Source of the DNA: an uncultured Oscillospiraceae bacterium
GTDB lineage: Bacteria > Bacillota > Clostridia > Oscillospirales > Ruminococcaceae
Assembly: GCA_934465295.1 (NCBI GenBank)
Contig: CAKSKU010000015.1
Coordinates: forward strand, 3,093-67,092
Length of the DNA: 64,000 nt
Reading direction: 5' to 3'
The translations under genes were made by a program, and so were the position numbers. The notes below the pieces were generated by a model, which made no database searches, was not told the DNA's origin, and was given only the letters and a program-made list of their open reading frames with translations. This document shows positions 1 to 8,389 of the stretch, piece after piece (the stretch's first letter is position 1; each line of letters starts with the position of its first letter).

Positions 1-2021
1 TGAACACGATGCTTCTGTACCCGAAGCTGGCGGTCAATGGCATAAAAAAGAACCGCCGCATATATCTTCCTTATATCCTCACCTGCTCGGGAATGATAAT
101 GATGTACTACATCACATCGTTTCTTACCGTCAGCAGTTTTGTAAAGGAAATGCAGGGCGGAACAACAATGCATATGCTCCTTTATATGGGCTGTGGCGTA
201 ATGGTCGTTTTTTCCACAGTTTTTCTCTTTTACACGAATTCATTCATTATCCGCCGCAGAAAAACCGAGTTCGGACTTTACAACATTCTCGGAATGGATA
301 AGCGGAACATCTCACGGATACTTTTGTGGGAAACTTTTATAATATATGTTTCTTCGCTCGTTGTGGGAATAACCTGCGGTGTGCTTTTTTCAAAGCTTGC
401 GGAGCTTGCACTGACCAAAATGCTTGGCGGTGCAGCTTCATACACATTTAACGCAGAGCCAAAGTCGATGATCCACGCAATGGTCTACTATGCGGTGATA
501 TTCCTGCTCATACTTATAAATTCGCTCCGTCAGATTCATCTTTCCGATCCGATAGAACTTATGAAAAGCGAAAATTCGGGCGAAAAGCCGCCGAAAGCGA
601 ACTATTTTCTCGCTGCATTGGGTGCGCTTATCCTCGGAGCGGCATATTTCCTTGCCGTTTATATCCAAAATCCGCTTGAAGCGATTTTTGCGTTTTTTGT
701 TGCTGTAATAATGGTAATTGCCGCAACGTTCATGCTGTTCGTTTCAGGTTCGGTCGCTTTGTGCAAAATTTTGCAGAAGAACAAAAGGTACTATTACAAA
801 ACGAACCACTTCATCTCCGTTTCGCAGATGGCTTACAGAATGAAGCGAAGCGGCGCAGGCTTGGCCTCGATATGCATACTGTCAACAATGGTGCTGGTAA
901 CGCTTTCTTCCACGATATGCCTTTATGTCGGCGAGGAGGATATGCTCGCCCGCCGTTATCCGAGGAACATTGTCGTTGACACTTATTCGACAGATGAAAA
1001 AGTCGTTTCGTGGAGCAGAAGTGCTGTAAACACTGCACTTGAAAGATTCGGCGAAACGCCCGGGAATATCCTTCATTACACCTATCTTGACATTTCGGGC
1101 GGTCTTGTCGGCAGTGAGATCATACTTGACCCGAACCGAAGAGATGAGGTAGGAAACTCCGATATCCGTCAGCTTTTTATCATCACGCTCGCCGACTATA
1201 ACCGTCTTATGGGCAAGAATGAAACACTTTCGGACGGCGAAGCGCTTATTTACACTACGAAAAAAGACTATGATTTTGATACGCTCACAATTGCGGAATA
1301 CGGCACATTTAATATCAAAGAACATATTGATGCTTTCGTTCCGAACGGCGTTGATGCAGAGCAGATGACACCGTCCGTTTTCATCTTTGTAAAGGACGAA
1401 TCCGTTGTAAAGGAACTGTATGAGCTTCAGCTCGGCATTTACGGCAATGCATCTTCCTATATGCACGATTATTACGCCTTTGACCTTTCCTGCGATGCGG
1501 ATAAGCAGATAGAAATAACCAAGGAAATGACTGACAACATTGCCAAGATCAGAGCTGAACACCCCGATGACTGGGCAGGCGTAGGACTGGACGGACTTGA
1601 AAGCGGCAGAAGCGATTTTTACGCTCTCTACGGCGGTTTGTTCTTCCTCGGTATCCTCTTCGGCACGGTTTTCATAGCCGCAGCAGTGCTTATAATGTAT
1701 TACAAGCAGATATCCGAGGGCTTTGAGGACAAGTCGAAATTCTGTATTCTTCAAAAGGTCGGAATGACGAAGTCGGAGATAAGAAAGAGCATAAATTCGC
1801 AGGTGCTTACGGTATTTTTCACACCGCTCGCCGCAGCCGGGGTCCACATGGCGTTTGCGTTCGGGATAGTTTCAAGGCTTCTTATGCTGTTCGGCTTGAC
1901 GGACAAAAAGCTTTTGGCAATAGTGACATTATGCTGCTTCGTGCTGTTCGGTATCCTGTACACGGCGGTGTATATAATAACATCGAGCAGCTATTACAAG
2001 ATCGTCAGCGCCAGGGAATAA
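1..2021 (+). CDS. FtsX-like ABC transporter permease (BceB type), start just outside window
   Basis: Membrane permease of the FtsX/MacB-like fold in the arrangement of peptide-antibiotic export and sensing transporters (BceB/VraG). About four N-terminal hydrophobic segments are followed by further membrane helices, an extracellular domain at roughly residues 310-560, and three C-terminal helices. The N-terminus reads LYPKLAVNGIKKNRR, typical of this family. An in-frame ATG lies at base 9. However, the first bases (tgaacacg) suggest that the real ATG begins one base before the window (M-N-T-M-L-L), overlapping a TGA at 1-3 that would end an upstream gene. By family precedent that gene is the partner ATPase. 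Function is inferred from family; the ATPase and any BceRS two-component genes are out of view. The gene ends with TAA nine bases before the next small ORF, so co-transcription with it is likely. Confidence 0.85.
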   Translation, partial: NTMLLYPKLAVNGIKKNRRIYLPYILTCSGMIMMYYITSFLTVSSFVKEMQGGTTMHMLLYMGCGVMVVFSTVFLFYTNSFIIRRRKTEFGLYNILGMDKRNISRILLWETFIIYVSSLVVGITCGVLFSKLAELALTKMLGGAASYTFNAEPKSMIHAMVYYAVIFLLILINSLRQIHLSDPIELMKSENSGEKPPKANYFLAALGALILGAAYFLAVYIQNPLEAIFAFFVAVIMVIAATFMLFVSGSVALCKILQKNKRYYYKTNHFISVSQMAYRMKRSGAGLASICILSTMVLVTLSSTICLYVGEEDMLARRYPRNIVVDTYSTDEKVVSWSRSAVNTALERFGETPGNILHYTYLDISGGLVGSEIILDPNRRDEVGNSDIRQLFIITLADYNRLMGKNETLSDGEALIYTTKKDYDFDTLTIAEYGTFNIKEHIDAFVPNGVDAEQMTPSVFIFVKDESVVKELYELQLGIYGNASSYMHDYYAFDLSCDADKQIEITKEMTDNIAKIRAEHPDDWAGVGLDGLESGRSDFYALYGGLFFLGILFGTVFIAAAVLIMYYKQISEGFEDKSKFCILQKVGMTKSEIRKSINSQVLTVFFTPLAAAGVHMAFAFGIVSRLLMLFGLTDKKLLAIVTLCCFVLFGILYTAVYIITSSSYYKIVSARE

Positions 2022-2030
2022 CGTGACGCT

Positions 2031-2177
2031 GTGAAAAAGGTATTTTGCCCGATAGCACAGCTTGCGGCTCTGGTCGTCATCTCAGCTATGATGGCGGTCA
2101 CGGTGATACTTGTTGCGGCGATAAGGATCGTGTCCGGTATTTCGGATATACTGACAGAAAGGATAAGACAAAAATGA
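2031..2177 (+). CDS. small membrane protein, 48 residues, coupled to the GT51 gene
   Basis: A GTG-initiated ORF of 48 codons begins nine bases after the permease stop. Its TGA (2175-2177) overlaps the ATG of the glycosyltransferase at 2174 in an ATGA arrangement, which strongly suggests translational coupling. The peptide starts KKVFCPIAQLAALVV, has one hydrophobic span at roughly residues 7-33, and ends in a basic amphipathic tail (LTERIRQK). This is a plausible single-pass membrane peptide. An AGGG at 2013-2016 is the only nearby ribosome-site candidate and is rather distant. I do not recognise a family. Position suggests a role with the ABC permease or with the cell-wall enzyme; this is inference from context only. 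Confidence 0.55.
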   Translation: MKKVFCPIAQLAALVVISAMMAVTVILVAAIRIVSGISDILTERIRQK

Positions 2178-2887
2178 AGAAAAAGTCCAAACCGATAAAA
2201 GGCACGCTGATCGCATCGCTGCTGATAATACTGCTCGGAGTGTTGGCAGTATCGGGATATTACGGTTATCAAGGATATGAAATGTACACTTCTGCGCTTG
2301 AAGAAAAGAGCGTTTACGAGATGGCGGCTGATATAAAAAGCCGCTGCCGCTTCGCCGAATATGACGAGCTGCCCGAATTTTATGTGAACGCTGTCATTGC
2401 GGCGGAGGATCAGCGGTTTTGGAAGCACAGCGGCATCGACATCTTTGCAATATGCAGAGCCGTTCTGCACGATATAAAGGTCATGTCACCCGAACAGGGC
2501 GGCAGCACGATCACCCAGCAGCTTGCAAAAAACGAATTTTTTACGCAGGAGAAAAAGCTCGAGCGGAAATTTGCGGAGGTCTTTATGGCTTTTCGGATAG
2601 AAAAGGCTTTCTCCAAGGAAGAAATTTTCGCCCTCTATGCGAACAGCATCTATTTCGGCAGCGGATATTACGGCATTGACTCGGCGGCAAAGGGATATTT
2701 CGGGAAGGAAATCTCGGAGCTTTCCGATTATGAATGTGCAATGCTTGCAGGACTTCCCAACGCCCCGAGCGCATATTCGCCCGATACATCGCCCGAGCTT
2801 GCAAGGGAGCGCACGGCGGCAGTGCTAAACAAAATGGTCAAAGCCGACTGCATTACCGAGGAGCAGGCAGAAACTATAACAGCTTAA
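2174..2887 (+). CDS. monofunctional peptidoglycan glycosyltransferase (GT51)
   Basis: A 237-residue protein with a short cytoplasmic N-terminus, one membrane anchor (about residues 11-29) and a GT51 transglycosylase domain. The conserved motif EDQRFWKHSG carries the catalytic glutamate at residue 78, and the second signature GGSTITQQLAKN follows at about 109-120. It polymerises lipid II glycan chains at the outer face of the membrane. No transpeptidase domain follows, so it is a monofunctional enzyme (MgtA/SgtA type), not a bifunctional class A PBP. An upstream in-frame reading reaches 2045, but that part is the shadow of the 48-residue peptide. The ATG at 2174 follows AAAGGA and lies directly before the basic-hydrophobic anchor, so I chose it. 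A strong terminator follows. Confidence 0.88.
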   Translation: MKKKSKPIKGTLIASLLIILLGVLAVSGYYGYQGYEMYTSALEEKSVYEMAADIKSRCRFAEYDELPEFYVNAVIAAEDQRFWKHSGIDIFAICRAVLHDIKVMSPEQGGSTITQQLAKNEFFTQEKKLERKFAEVFMAFRIEKAFSKEEIFALYANSIYFGSGYYGIDSAAKGYFGKEISELSDYECAMLAGLPNAPSAYSPDTSPELARERTAAVLNKMVKADCITEEQAETITA

Positions 2888-2926
2888 AAAAACAGCCGGG
2901 GAGAGCTTTTTCTCTCGGCTGTTTTG
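2888..2926. terminator. bidirectional Rho-independent terminator
   Basis: A GC-rich hairpin (AAAACAGCCG paired with CGGCTGTTTT, with AGAG/CTCT extending the stem across a small bulge) is flanked by A and T runs. It lies between two convergent genes, the GT51 gene on plus and the HEAT-like gene on minus, and can serve both. Confidence 0.85.
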
Positions 2927-2942
2927 CTTATTTCAAAAGTGT

Positions 2943-4463
2943 TTATGAGCGTTCACCTATCTGCGAAAGTATGGTTTCTTTCAGTTCTGCGGGAATATCA
3001 TTTGATCGTGATAAGGCTTCCTTTATCTCGTTTTTGCATTGCGGACTGCCGATAAAATAGCAGCTCCGTTTTTCTGCGGCGTTTTGTATCTTTAAGCGCA
3101 CCGCCTCGTTCGGAAAGCTGTAAAGCGTTATAAGCTGTGGCATAGCTTCCCATATTCCCTGCGACGGGCGGCAGAGAAGATATGCATACCGTCGGCAGAG
3201 GACATCGTTATCCTTGTGACGGAGGATATCTTCGCATATCGCCGACGGTTCTTTTGAGCCATTGCAGGAGACAAAAGCTTTGTAAGCCATCTTAGCCGTT
3301 TCCGAGCGTGGGTCGCTTATCATATCGTAGTAAAGCCCGCTGTACTTGTCGGCGGTGATACTGCACAATGAATATATCCCTGCCGCAGCGATCTTTGCAT
3401 CGTCGGAGTTCACATATTCCCGAAAGGTCTTCTCCTCATCGGTGCAGTGCAGTTCGCCAAGTGCCATAATTGCCTGCGGCTTCGGCAGCTCTGACTTGCA
3501 GTATGCGGCAATGTCCGTTTCGGGGCGAAGCTTCGGAAAATAAAACTGCATAAGCTCCCTTACCGACTTGCTTTTGTCGATGAGAAGCCTTTCCGCACTG
3601 TCCCAAAGCCCGTAAAGCTCAATGAGCCGCTGTGAAGCGAGAAGCCTTACCGCAGGTGTTCTGCTGTTCGTATATCCCATAAGCTTATCGGGCGAAAGCT
3701 CATAATTTCTGATGTAAAGAATCATCGCACGGTATCGGAAGAAATTTTTGTTCAGCGAAAGAATATGCTCCGCACTTTCGGCAGATAAGATCTTATCCGT
3801 GAGAAGCGCAGAAAATATCCTTGCGCAGTCTTTTTGCGGAAACTCGGCGAAAATTTTTGCAACGGCACTATTATCCGTTTCCGCCGTGAGCCTACGTTTC
3901 AGAAGCGTTTCTGCAGCGGCAAGGCTCTCCGCATTTCGCCTTTCGGAGCGTTTCAGACAGGCAAGCTCTGCATAGGAAAGCGCAATGGTCGTGATATCGG
4001 CTTTCTCGGCCGCAGACATAAAGGCTTCCTCCGCAGCAAGGCGAACGTTCGCCACCCAGTCATTGTAAATATAGAGCATCAGCGGAAGATATTTCGGATA
4101 TTCCGCCATAAGCCTGACCGAGTTCATTCGGACAAAGCCGTCACAGTGGCATACTCCTGCTGCAAGCACGGACGGAAAATCATTTCCGCACAGTGCCTTG
4201 TATTTTTTGTAGTTTTTCTCCTTTATTTCTCGGGCGCAATAAACGTTCCTGAACTGATACAGATACTGCACAAGCTCTCTGCCGCTGCGCTTTCCGATGA
4301 TCTCCGTGCAGGCTTTTGCCGCAGAGCGCACCTCGCCCGAGGTATAGAGATATAAATTGTTGAGAACGGGGTAAAGCTGTTCTGTGCAGCCGCTCATCAG
4401 CAGTTCAAGCTCCGTCCTCGCCTGTGACTTCCCGGTGGGTATCAGCTTGTCCAAAATGCTCAT
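2943..4463 (-). CDS. HEAT/ARM-like repeat protein, 506 residues
   Basis: A soluble all-helical protein without signal peptide or membrane span. It consists of repeated helix pairs of about 30-35 residues, for example around EVRSAAKACTEIIG, DGFVRMNSVRLMAEYP and TPAVRLLASQRLIEL, the pattern of HEAT/ARM alpha-solenoids. Such proteins act as scaffolds; no catalytic motif is visible and I assign no specific function. A TTG reading extends five codons further. The ATG at 4463 (MSILDKLIPTG) has GGAGG eight bases upstream and is the better start. The gene is monocistronic, with its own promoter upstream and the shared bidirectional terminator downstream. Confidence 0.7.
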   Translation of the reverse strand: MSILDKLIPTGKSQARTELELLMSGCTEQLYPVLNNLYLYTSGEVRSAAKACTEIIGKRSGRELVQYLYQFRNVYCAREIKEKNYKKYKALCGNDFPSVLAAGVCHCDGFVRMNSVRLMAEYPKYLPLMLYIYNDWVANVRLAAEEAFMSAAEKADITTIALSYAELACLKRSERRNAESLAAAETLLKRRLTAETDNSAVAKIFAEFPQKDCARIFSALLTDKILSAESAEHILSLNKNFFRYRAMILYIRNYELSPDKLMGYTNSRTPAVRLLASQRLIELYGLWDSAERLLIDKSKSVRELMQFYFPKLRPETDIAAYCKSELPKPQAIMALGELHCTDEEKTFREYVNSDDAKIAAAGIYSLCSITADKYSGLYYDMISDPRSETAKMAYKAFVSCNGSKEPSAICEDILRHKDNDVLCRRYAYLLCRPSQGIWEAMPQLITLYSFPNEAVRLKIQNAAEKRSCYFIGSPQCKNEIKEALSRSNDIPAELKETILSQIGERS

Positions 4464-4493
4464 ATATCTGTCCTCCAAAATTTTGTTATCCTT

Positions 4494-4522
4494 ATAATAT
4501 CATATTTCGTGTTCCAAATCAA
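4494..4522 (-). promoter_or_regulatory. sigma-A type promoter of the HEAT-like gene
   Basis: On the minus strand TTGATT (4517-4522) and TATTAT (4494-4499) are separated by exactly 17 bases, about 30 bases before the start codon of the HEAT-like gene. Confidence 0.65.
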
Positions 4523-4560
4523 TACGATGGCGAAATTTTAGGAAATTGCTCCAAAGCTTA

Positions 4561-4589
4561 TTGACATATTTTGCATAAAAAGCTATAAT
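4561..4589 (+). promoter_or_regulatory. consensus sigma-A promoter, TTGACA-N17-TATAAT
   Basis: Perfect -35 (4561-4566) and -10 (4584-4589) with 17-base spacing. It faces the 4.6-4.8 kb stretch, where only a small, possibly degraded ORF is present, so its real product is uncertain (small RNA, leader or remnant gene). Confidence 0.75.
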
Positions 4590-4628
4590 AAAGCAGAGAT
4601 GGATAAGGCTTTGTGACAATTAAAAACG

Positions 4629-4835
4629 GTGGGTAATGATTACGAAAACGGTGTGGAAATGGGCGTTGACGCAGGCTGTCCGAATGATATATATAAAATA
4701 ATGCGGAACGGCGGGTTCAAAGGCGTGACCGGGCTTTACAGCGAAATTGACCTGGATGATGATATCCTCGGCAGCTTCCCCGACCTTAAAGAATACAGGA
4801 CAGCAGATGGAGACAGGACAGTTATCGAAAATTAA
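4629..4835 (+). CDS. possible small protein or gene remnant, 68 residues
   Basis: A GTG-initiated reading of 68 codons (…NDYENGVEMGVDAGCPND…) ending in TAA at 4835. Its third-position composition looks coding, and it sits directly downstream of a perfect promoter. The same frame begins at an ATG at 4599, only about three bases after the expected transcription start, but is stopped after five codons by TGA at 4614. Either the ATG-TGA segment is a leader and translation restarts at the GTG (a GGTGGG overlaps it, an awkward ribosome site), or this is the decayed tail of a larger gene. I recognise no family. Confidence 0.3.
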   Translation: MGNDYENGVEMGVDAGCPNDIYKIMRNGGFKGVTGLYSEIDLDDDILGSFPDLKEYRTADGDRTVIEN

Positions 4836-4865
4836 TATTTTTATAATAAAATTTATCAAAATAGG

Positions 4866-4894
4866 TTGACAAATGACTACCAATGTGTTATTAT
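4866..4894 (+). promoter_or_regulatory. promoter of the blaI/blaR1-like operon
   Basis: TTGACA (4866-4871), 17-base spacer, TATTAT (4889-4894). The regulator downstream starts at 4942. BlaI-family repressors normally bind their own promoter, so an operator is expected within or just after this sequence; I could not pick a convincing dyad. Confidence 0.75.
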
Positions 4895-4941
4895 GATTAC
4901 GTTGGCAATACCTGTCAGCCTATTTTTTGTTGGAGGATAAA

Positions 4942-5325
4942 ATGGAAGAAAAAACAAAGCTTTCTTCATCTGAATGGAAGATAATGTCCCTGCTCTGGGA
5001 GAACGAGCCGCTCACGATCATGCAGATAACAGCCGCACTCAACGGCGAGACCGGCTGGTCTAAGCATACCGTGATAACGCTCCTTAAACGAATGGAGGAG
5101 AAAAAAGCGGTCAGCTTTGAGCAGGTCGGCAATGCAAAGCATTTCTTTACCCTTATAAAGCGTGAGGATGTTGCCGTTGCCGAAACGCAGTCGTTCCTCG
5201 AAAGAATTTATCGGGGCAGCATCGGAATGATGGTGAACTCGATGATCGACCAGAACGCACTGTCAAAAGAGGATATCGACGAGCTTTACGATATACTGAA
5301 AAAAGCGGAGGAAAACAAGAAATGA
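4942..5325 (+). CDS. BlaI/MecI/CopY-family transcriptional repressor
   Basis: A 127-residue winged-helix protein. The N-terminal half (LSSSEWKIMSLLWE…MQITAALN…WSKHTVITLLKRMEEK) is the characteristic BlaI DNA-binding domain, and the C-terminal helices (about 85-127) form the dimerisation part where these repressors are cleaved after BlaR1 activation. ATG at 4942 is preceded by GGAGG five bases away; a TTG at 4927 would add five residues before that site and is rejected. The stop overlaps the start of the metalloprotease gene (ATGA at 5322-5325), so the pair is translationally coupled. Expected to be autoregulated and to control the following exported-protein genes. Confidence 0.9.
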   Translation: MEEKTKLSSSEWKIMSLLWENEPLTIMQITAALNGETGWSKHTVITLLKRMEEKKAVSFEQVGNAKHFFTLIKREDVAVAETQSFLERIYRGSIGMMVNSMIDQNALSKEDIDELYDILKKAEENKK

Positions 5326-7280
5326 CCGAAGCTGTTATATCATCGTCGATACTGATAGCGATAATAATTCTTATCCGAACGGCTTTCAAGGGGCAGCTGA
5401 AAAGCTCCGTGCGCTATGCGTTATGGCTGATAGCGGCGGCAAGGCTGATGCTCCCGTTCGCACTGGTGCAAAGTCCGATAAGCGTGATGAACGCCGCTGA
5501 AACGGTGATAAGCGTGAACCAAGCCGATGAGACCGTTCAGCCGACCGAAGCCGAGCTGTACATTCCCGAAAGCGTTGCAAAGCAGAATGTGAGTGAAGTT
5601 TCGCCGCAGAGTGCGGAAAAAGCTTCGCCGAGGGAGGTCCGGACTGCGGTGAGGAGAGCCGTTTCGGCAGTGCTGCTCCTGTGGTTCTGCGCAGTAAATG
5701 TCAGATTTTATCTTATGCTGCGGAAAAACAGAAAAGCGTTCACCTATAACGCTCCGCTGCGCATCTTCACGACGGAAAAGCTTGCTTCACCGTGCATTTT
5801 CGGACTTTTCCGACCGTGTATCTACATACCCGAGGACTCGGCGAGTGACAGCGAAGCGGTGGAGTATATAACTGCGCATGAGGTGTGTCACTACCGCCGC
5901 GGCGACCTTGTATGGACGGTGCTTCGGTATGTTCTGCTGGCGGTCTACTGGTTCGACCCGTTCGTGTGGGCGGCGGCTGTGCTTTCAAAGCGTGACTGCG
6001 AGTGCGCCTGCGATGAAGCCGCAATAAAAATGCTCGGCGAGGAGCGGCGTTTCCGCTACGGTAAGGCGATAATAGACCTTATCCCACTGAAAAATTCGGA
6101 AAGTCTCGGTATAGCTTCGACCTCGATGGCTTCGGGGAAAAAGGTGCTTAAAGAGCGTATGCGGTTCATCGCCGCAGGACCTGTGAACAGAGCTTCGGCG
6201 GTCATAATTGCTGTGGCTGCGAGTGTTCTGACGGTCGGAACTACGTTCACCTCGGCTCAGGCTGTGGAAAAGCTTGTCGATTTGCCCGAGATCAGCGTTG
6301 CCGAAGCCGATGACGGCAGGATAACGGCGCAGATCACTGACAAAAACGGTGCGGCTCACGAGATCATATATTTTCCTGCGCCCGACGGCTTTGAACCGTA
6401 TATTTATATGGACGAAGCCTCCTCGGCGAAGGAGAGTGCTTACAGCGAAAGCGGATTTGTGCAGTTTATGAGTGAAGCGGCTTTCTCGGCGGCTGATGTG
6501 AGCCTTGGTGACGGGAGCTTTTCGCTTAGCAAATGGGATAACTCCGATGCTTTTTCAAAGGTGTGCAAAGCGTTGGAGGAAAGCAGTTCCGAGAGCGGAG
6601 CTGACTTGGACAGGGCGGAGAAAACGGCTTCGCTGAGTCTTTCCCGTGCGAACGGAGGATTTTCGTCAAGGCTCGATATCGGGATATACAAGGTCGGCGG
6701 AGGCTATACTGCGCTTATGGTCGGTGACGATCTTAGCAGGCTCACAGGGCTTGTGACGGGCGGAGTTCTCCCGACGGAGAGTGAGCTTTTTGAAGCCTAT
6801 TCCGAAAGCTCACATTTTGAAGCTGTTGTTGACGGGAAAAGGCTCTATAACGCTCTTGCTGTTCTTGCAGAAGCGGAGACCTATCCCGAATTCGGGACGG
6901 ACAGCTTTTCTGCCGAGATAAGCGGAAAGCTTGACGTTGTAGGAAAAGTTCCGCAGGGCTATGTTCAGTGCGAGCTTCGCAATATCGTTTTCGCAGTACC
7001 GAGCGACGGCAGTCTCAACAGGATAGGCGGCAGCGTTCTATGGCAGAACGGGAACGGGAATTTCAGCATTTCCGAGGGCAGAAAAGCCATTCCCGACAAT
7101 GCGGAGAAAACCGTCGGAACATTCGGCGGAAACGCCTGCGAGATTTATATGGGAACGGAAAATGCAGTGCTGATCTTTTCGGACAGCGAGGGGAAAAGCT
7201 GCTCGGCTTCGGCAGGGTATTCGTCCGATAGTGAAAAAAGCACTGCGCTGAAAATTCTCGGCAGCATACATTTGAAATGA
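5322..7280 (+). CDS. BlaR1/MecR1-type M56 membrane metallopeptidase with non-PBP sensor region
   Basis: 652 residues. Membrane segments at about 5-20, 31-49, 111-133, 197-221 and near 290-310 surround a cytoplasmic zinc protease domain with HEVCH at 186-190 and the downstream acidic motif CDEAAIKML. In the BlaR1 family this gluzincin cleaves or triggers cleavage of the BlaI repressor when the extracellular sensor is engaged. The usual C-terminal penicillin-binding domain with SxxK and KTG motifs is not visible. The roughly 340-residue exterior portion is serine-rich and I recognise no fold. The signal sensed is therefore probably not a beta-lactam acylation, although envelope stress is plausible. 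It overlaps the repressor gene by four bases and is followed after 15 bases by the first lipoprotein. Confidence 0.85.
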   Translation: MTEAVISSSILIAIIILIRTAFKGQLKSSVRYALWLIAAARLMLPFALVQSPISVMNAAETVISVNQADETVQPTEAELYIPESVAKQNVSEVSPQSAEKASPREVRTAVRRAVSAVLLLWFCAVNVRFYLMLRKNRKAFTYNAPLRIFTTEKLASPCIFGLFRPCIYIPEDSASDSEAVEYITAHEVCHYRRGDLVWTVLRYVLLAVYWFDPFVWAAAVLSKRDCECACDEAAIKMLGEERRFRYGKAIIDLIPLKNSESLGIASTSMASGKKVLKERMRFIAAGPVNRASAVIIAVAASVLTVGTTFTSAQAVEKLVDLPEISVAEADDGRITAQITDKNGAAHEIIYFPAPDGFEPYIYMDEASSAKESAYSESGFVQFMSEAAFSAADVSLGDGSFSLSKWDNSDAFSKVCKALEESSSESGADLDRAEKTASLSLSRANGGFSSRLDIGIYKVGGGYTALMVGDDLSRLTGLVTGGVLPTESELFEAYSESSHFEAVVDGKRLYNALAVLAEAETYPEFGTDSFSAEISGKLDVVGKVPQGYVQCELRNIVFAVPSDGSLNRIGGSVLWQNGNGNFSISEGRKAIPDNAEKTVGTFGGNACEIYMGTENAVLIFSDSEGKSCSASAGYSSDSEKSTALKILGSIHLK

Positions 7281-7295
7281 AGGGAAAGCTGACAG

Positions 7296-8375
7296 ATGAT
7301 CTTTAAGAGAAAGCTTGCCGCTGTGCTGGCGGCTTCGGTGATGCTGGTCGGCTGCGGAGCGGAGAAAAAAGGGGAAACCTCCGAAACGCAGACCGAGCCT
7401 GTGCAGACTGCCGAGGCGGTGCAGACAACGAAAGCCGCAGTCAGAACGATAAAGCCGCTCTCGCCGATGAAAAGTCACGCCTACTATCAGGACGAAAGCT
7501 TCTCGGTGACGGTCTCGCTTGATGACCTCAGATCGTCGCTTTACTATCCCGATGCTGTCGCAGAAATGGGCATCGATCCCGATATGTTCGCTGTCGATAT
7601 GACGGTGAAGGTGAAGAATATCTCGCAGAAAAACCAGAGCTTTGACTGCTCAAAGCTTGTGCTGTTTGCAGGTAAAAATGCGCTCTATATGTTCGGAGCA
7701 AAGGACGAAAACGCCGATGATATCAAGTCGGGCAAGACCGTCACGCTCAATATGAAAGCACTTTGCAGCTTACAGCAGGCAAGGGAGATATCGGGCGTTT
7801 CCTATAACGGCGAGCCGCTCGAAACGGGTGAAAAATTCTATCCCGAAGATTTTGCGGAGATAATTGCGGTGCAGAGCGATGAGAGCGTAAAGACCTATCT
7901 TTACAAGGAGTTCTACCTGCGCCCGGGCGACGGTCATCGCAGGATGGTTTGCTTCGAGCCTGCCGCAATAGAAGCATATTTCATCGGCAGGGTCGGCGAA
8001 AACGACGAGTATTTCGCTATCGAATATACCGTCACGAACCGAAGCGATTATGCGCTCCTCATCGACCCGAACAAGTACAGCGCAAGCTTCCGCTATGATG
8101 ATTCGGACAGCTTTGACCCGAACTCGAAAGCCGTTTACATCAGCACCGATGAAGAGCTTATGTATAAGCCGACAGAGGAGGGCGAAGTCAGCGGCATCGG
8201 CACGGTCTATGCGCTTCCCGACTTTATTTGCACCTATCCCGACGGCGAAACGAAGTTCACCGTTCTTTACAGCGTCAGCGGACACATAACCGAGGTGATG
8301 CTGAAATGCGCAAGCCGTGATGAGCCGTGCTTTGCCGAGTATGAAAGCGTTGTTATCGATCGGTGCGACTATTGA
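7296..8375 (+). CDS. lipoprotein with two Ig-fold (DUF4352-like) modules
   Basis: 359 residues. A type II signal peptide ends in the lipobox LVGC near residue 20, followed by a Thr/Glu-rich linker. Two beta-rich modules then carry the pattern seen in telokin-like/DUF4352 domains: a strand describing alternation (VDMTVKVKNISQKNQSF near 95-115, and FAIEYTVTNRSDYALL near 225-245). It should be anchored on the outer membrane face. No catalytic residues are seen. It appears paralogous in layout to the next gene. Context suggests that it is under BlaI/BlaR1-type control; the role is unknown. Confidence 0.75.
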   Translation: MIFKRKLAAVLAASVMLVGCGAEKKGETSETQTEPVQTAEAVQTTKAAVRTIKPLSPMKSHAYYQDESFSVTVSLDDLRSSLYYPDAVAEMGIDPDMFAVDMTVKVKNISQKNQSFDCSKLVLFAGKNALYMFGAKDENADDIKSGKTVTLNMKALCSLQQAREISGVSYNGEPLETGEKFYPEDFAEIIAVQSDESVKTYLYKEFYLRPGDGHRRMVCFEPAAIEAYFIGRVGENDEYFAIEYTVTNRSDYALLIDPNKYSASFRYDDSDSFDPNSKAVYISTDEELMYKPTEEGEVSGIGTVYALPDFICTYPDGETKFTVLYSVSGHITEVMLKCASRDEPCFAEYESVVIDRCDY

Positions 8376-8389
8376 CAAGGGGGCTGTAA

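Noticed and set aside
882..1847. 321-residue minus-strand ORF opposite the permease
   Set aside because: Antisense to a well-formed FtsX-type permease; composition fits a reverse shadow.
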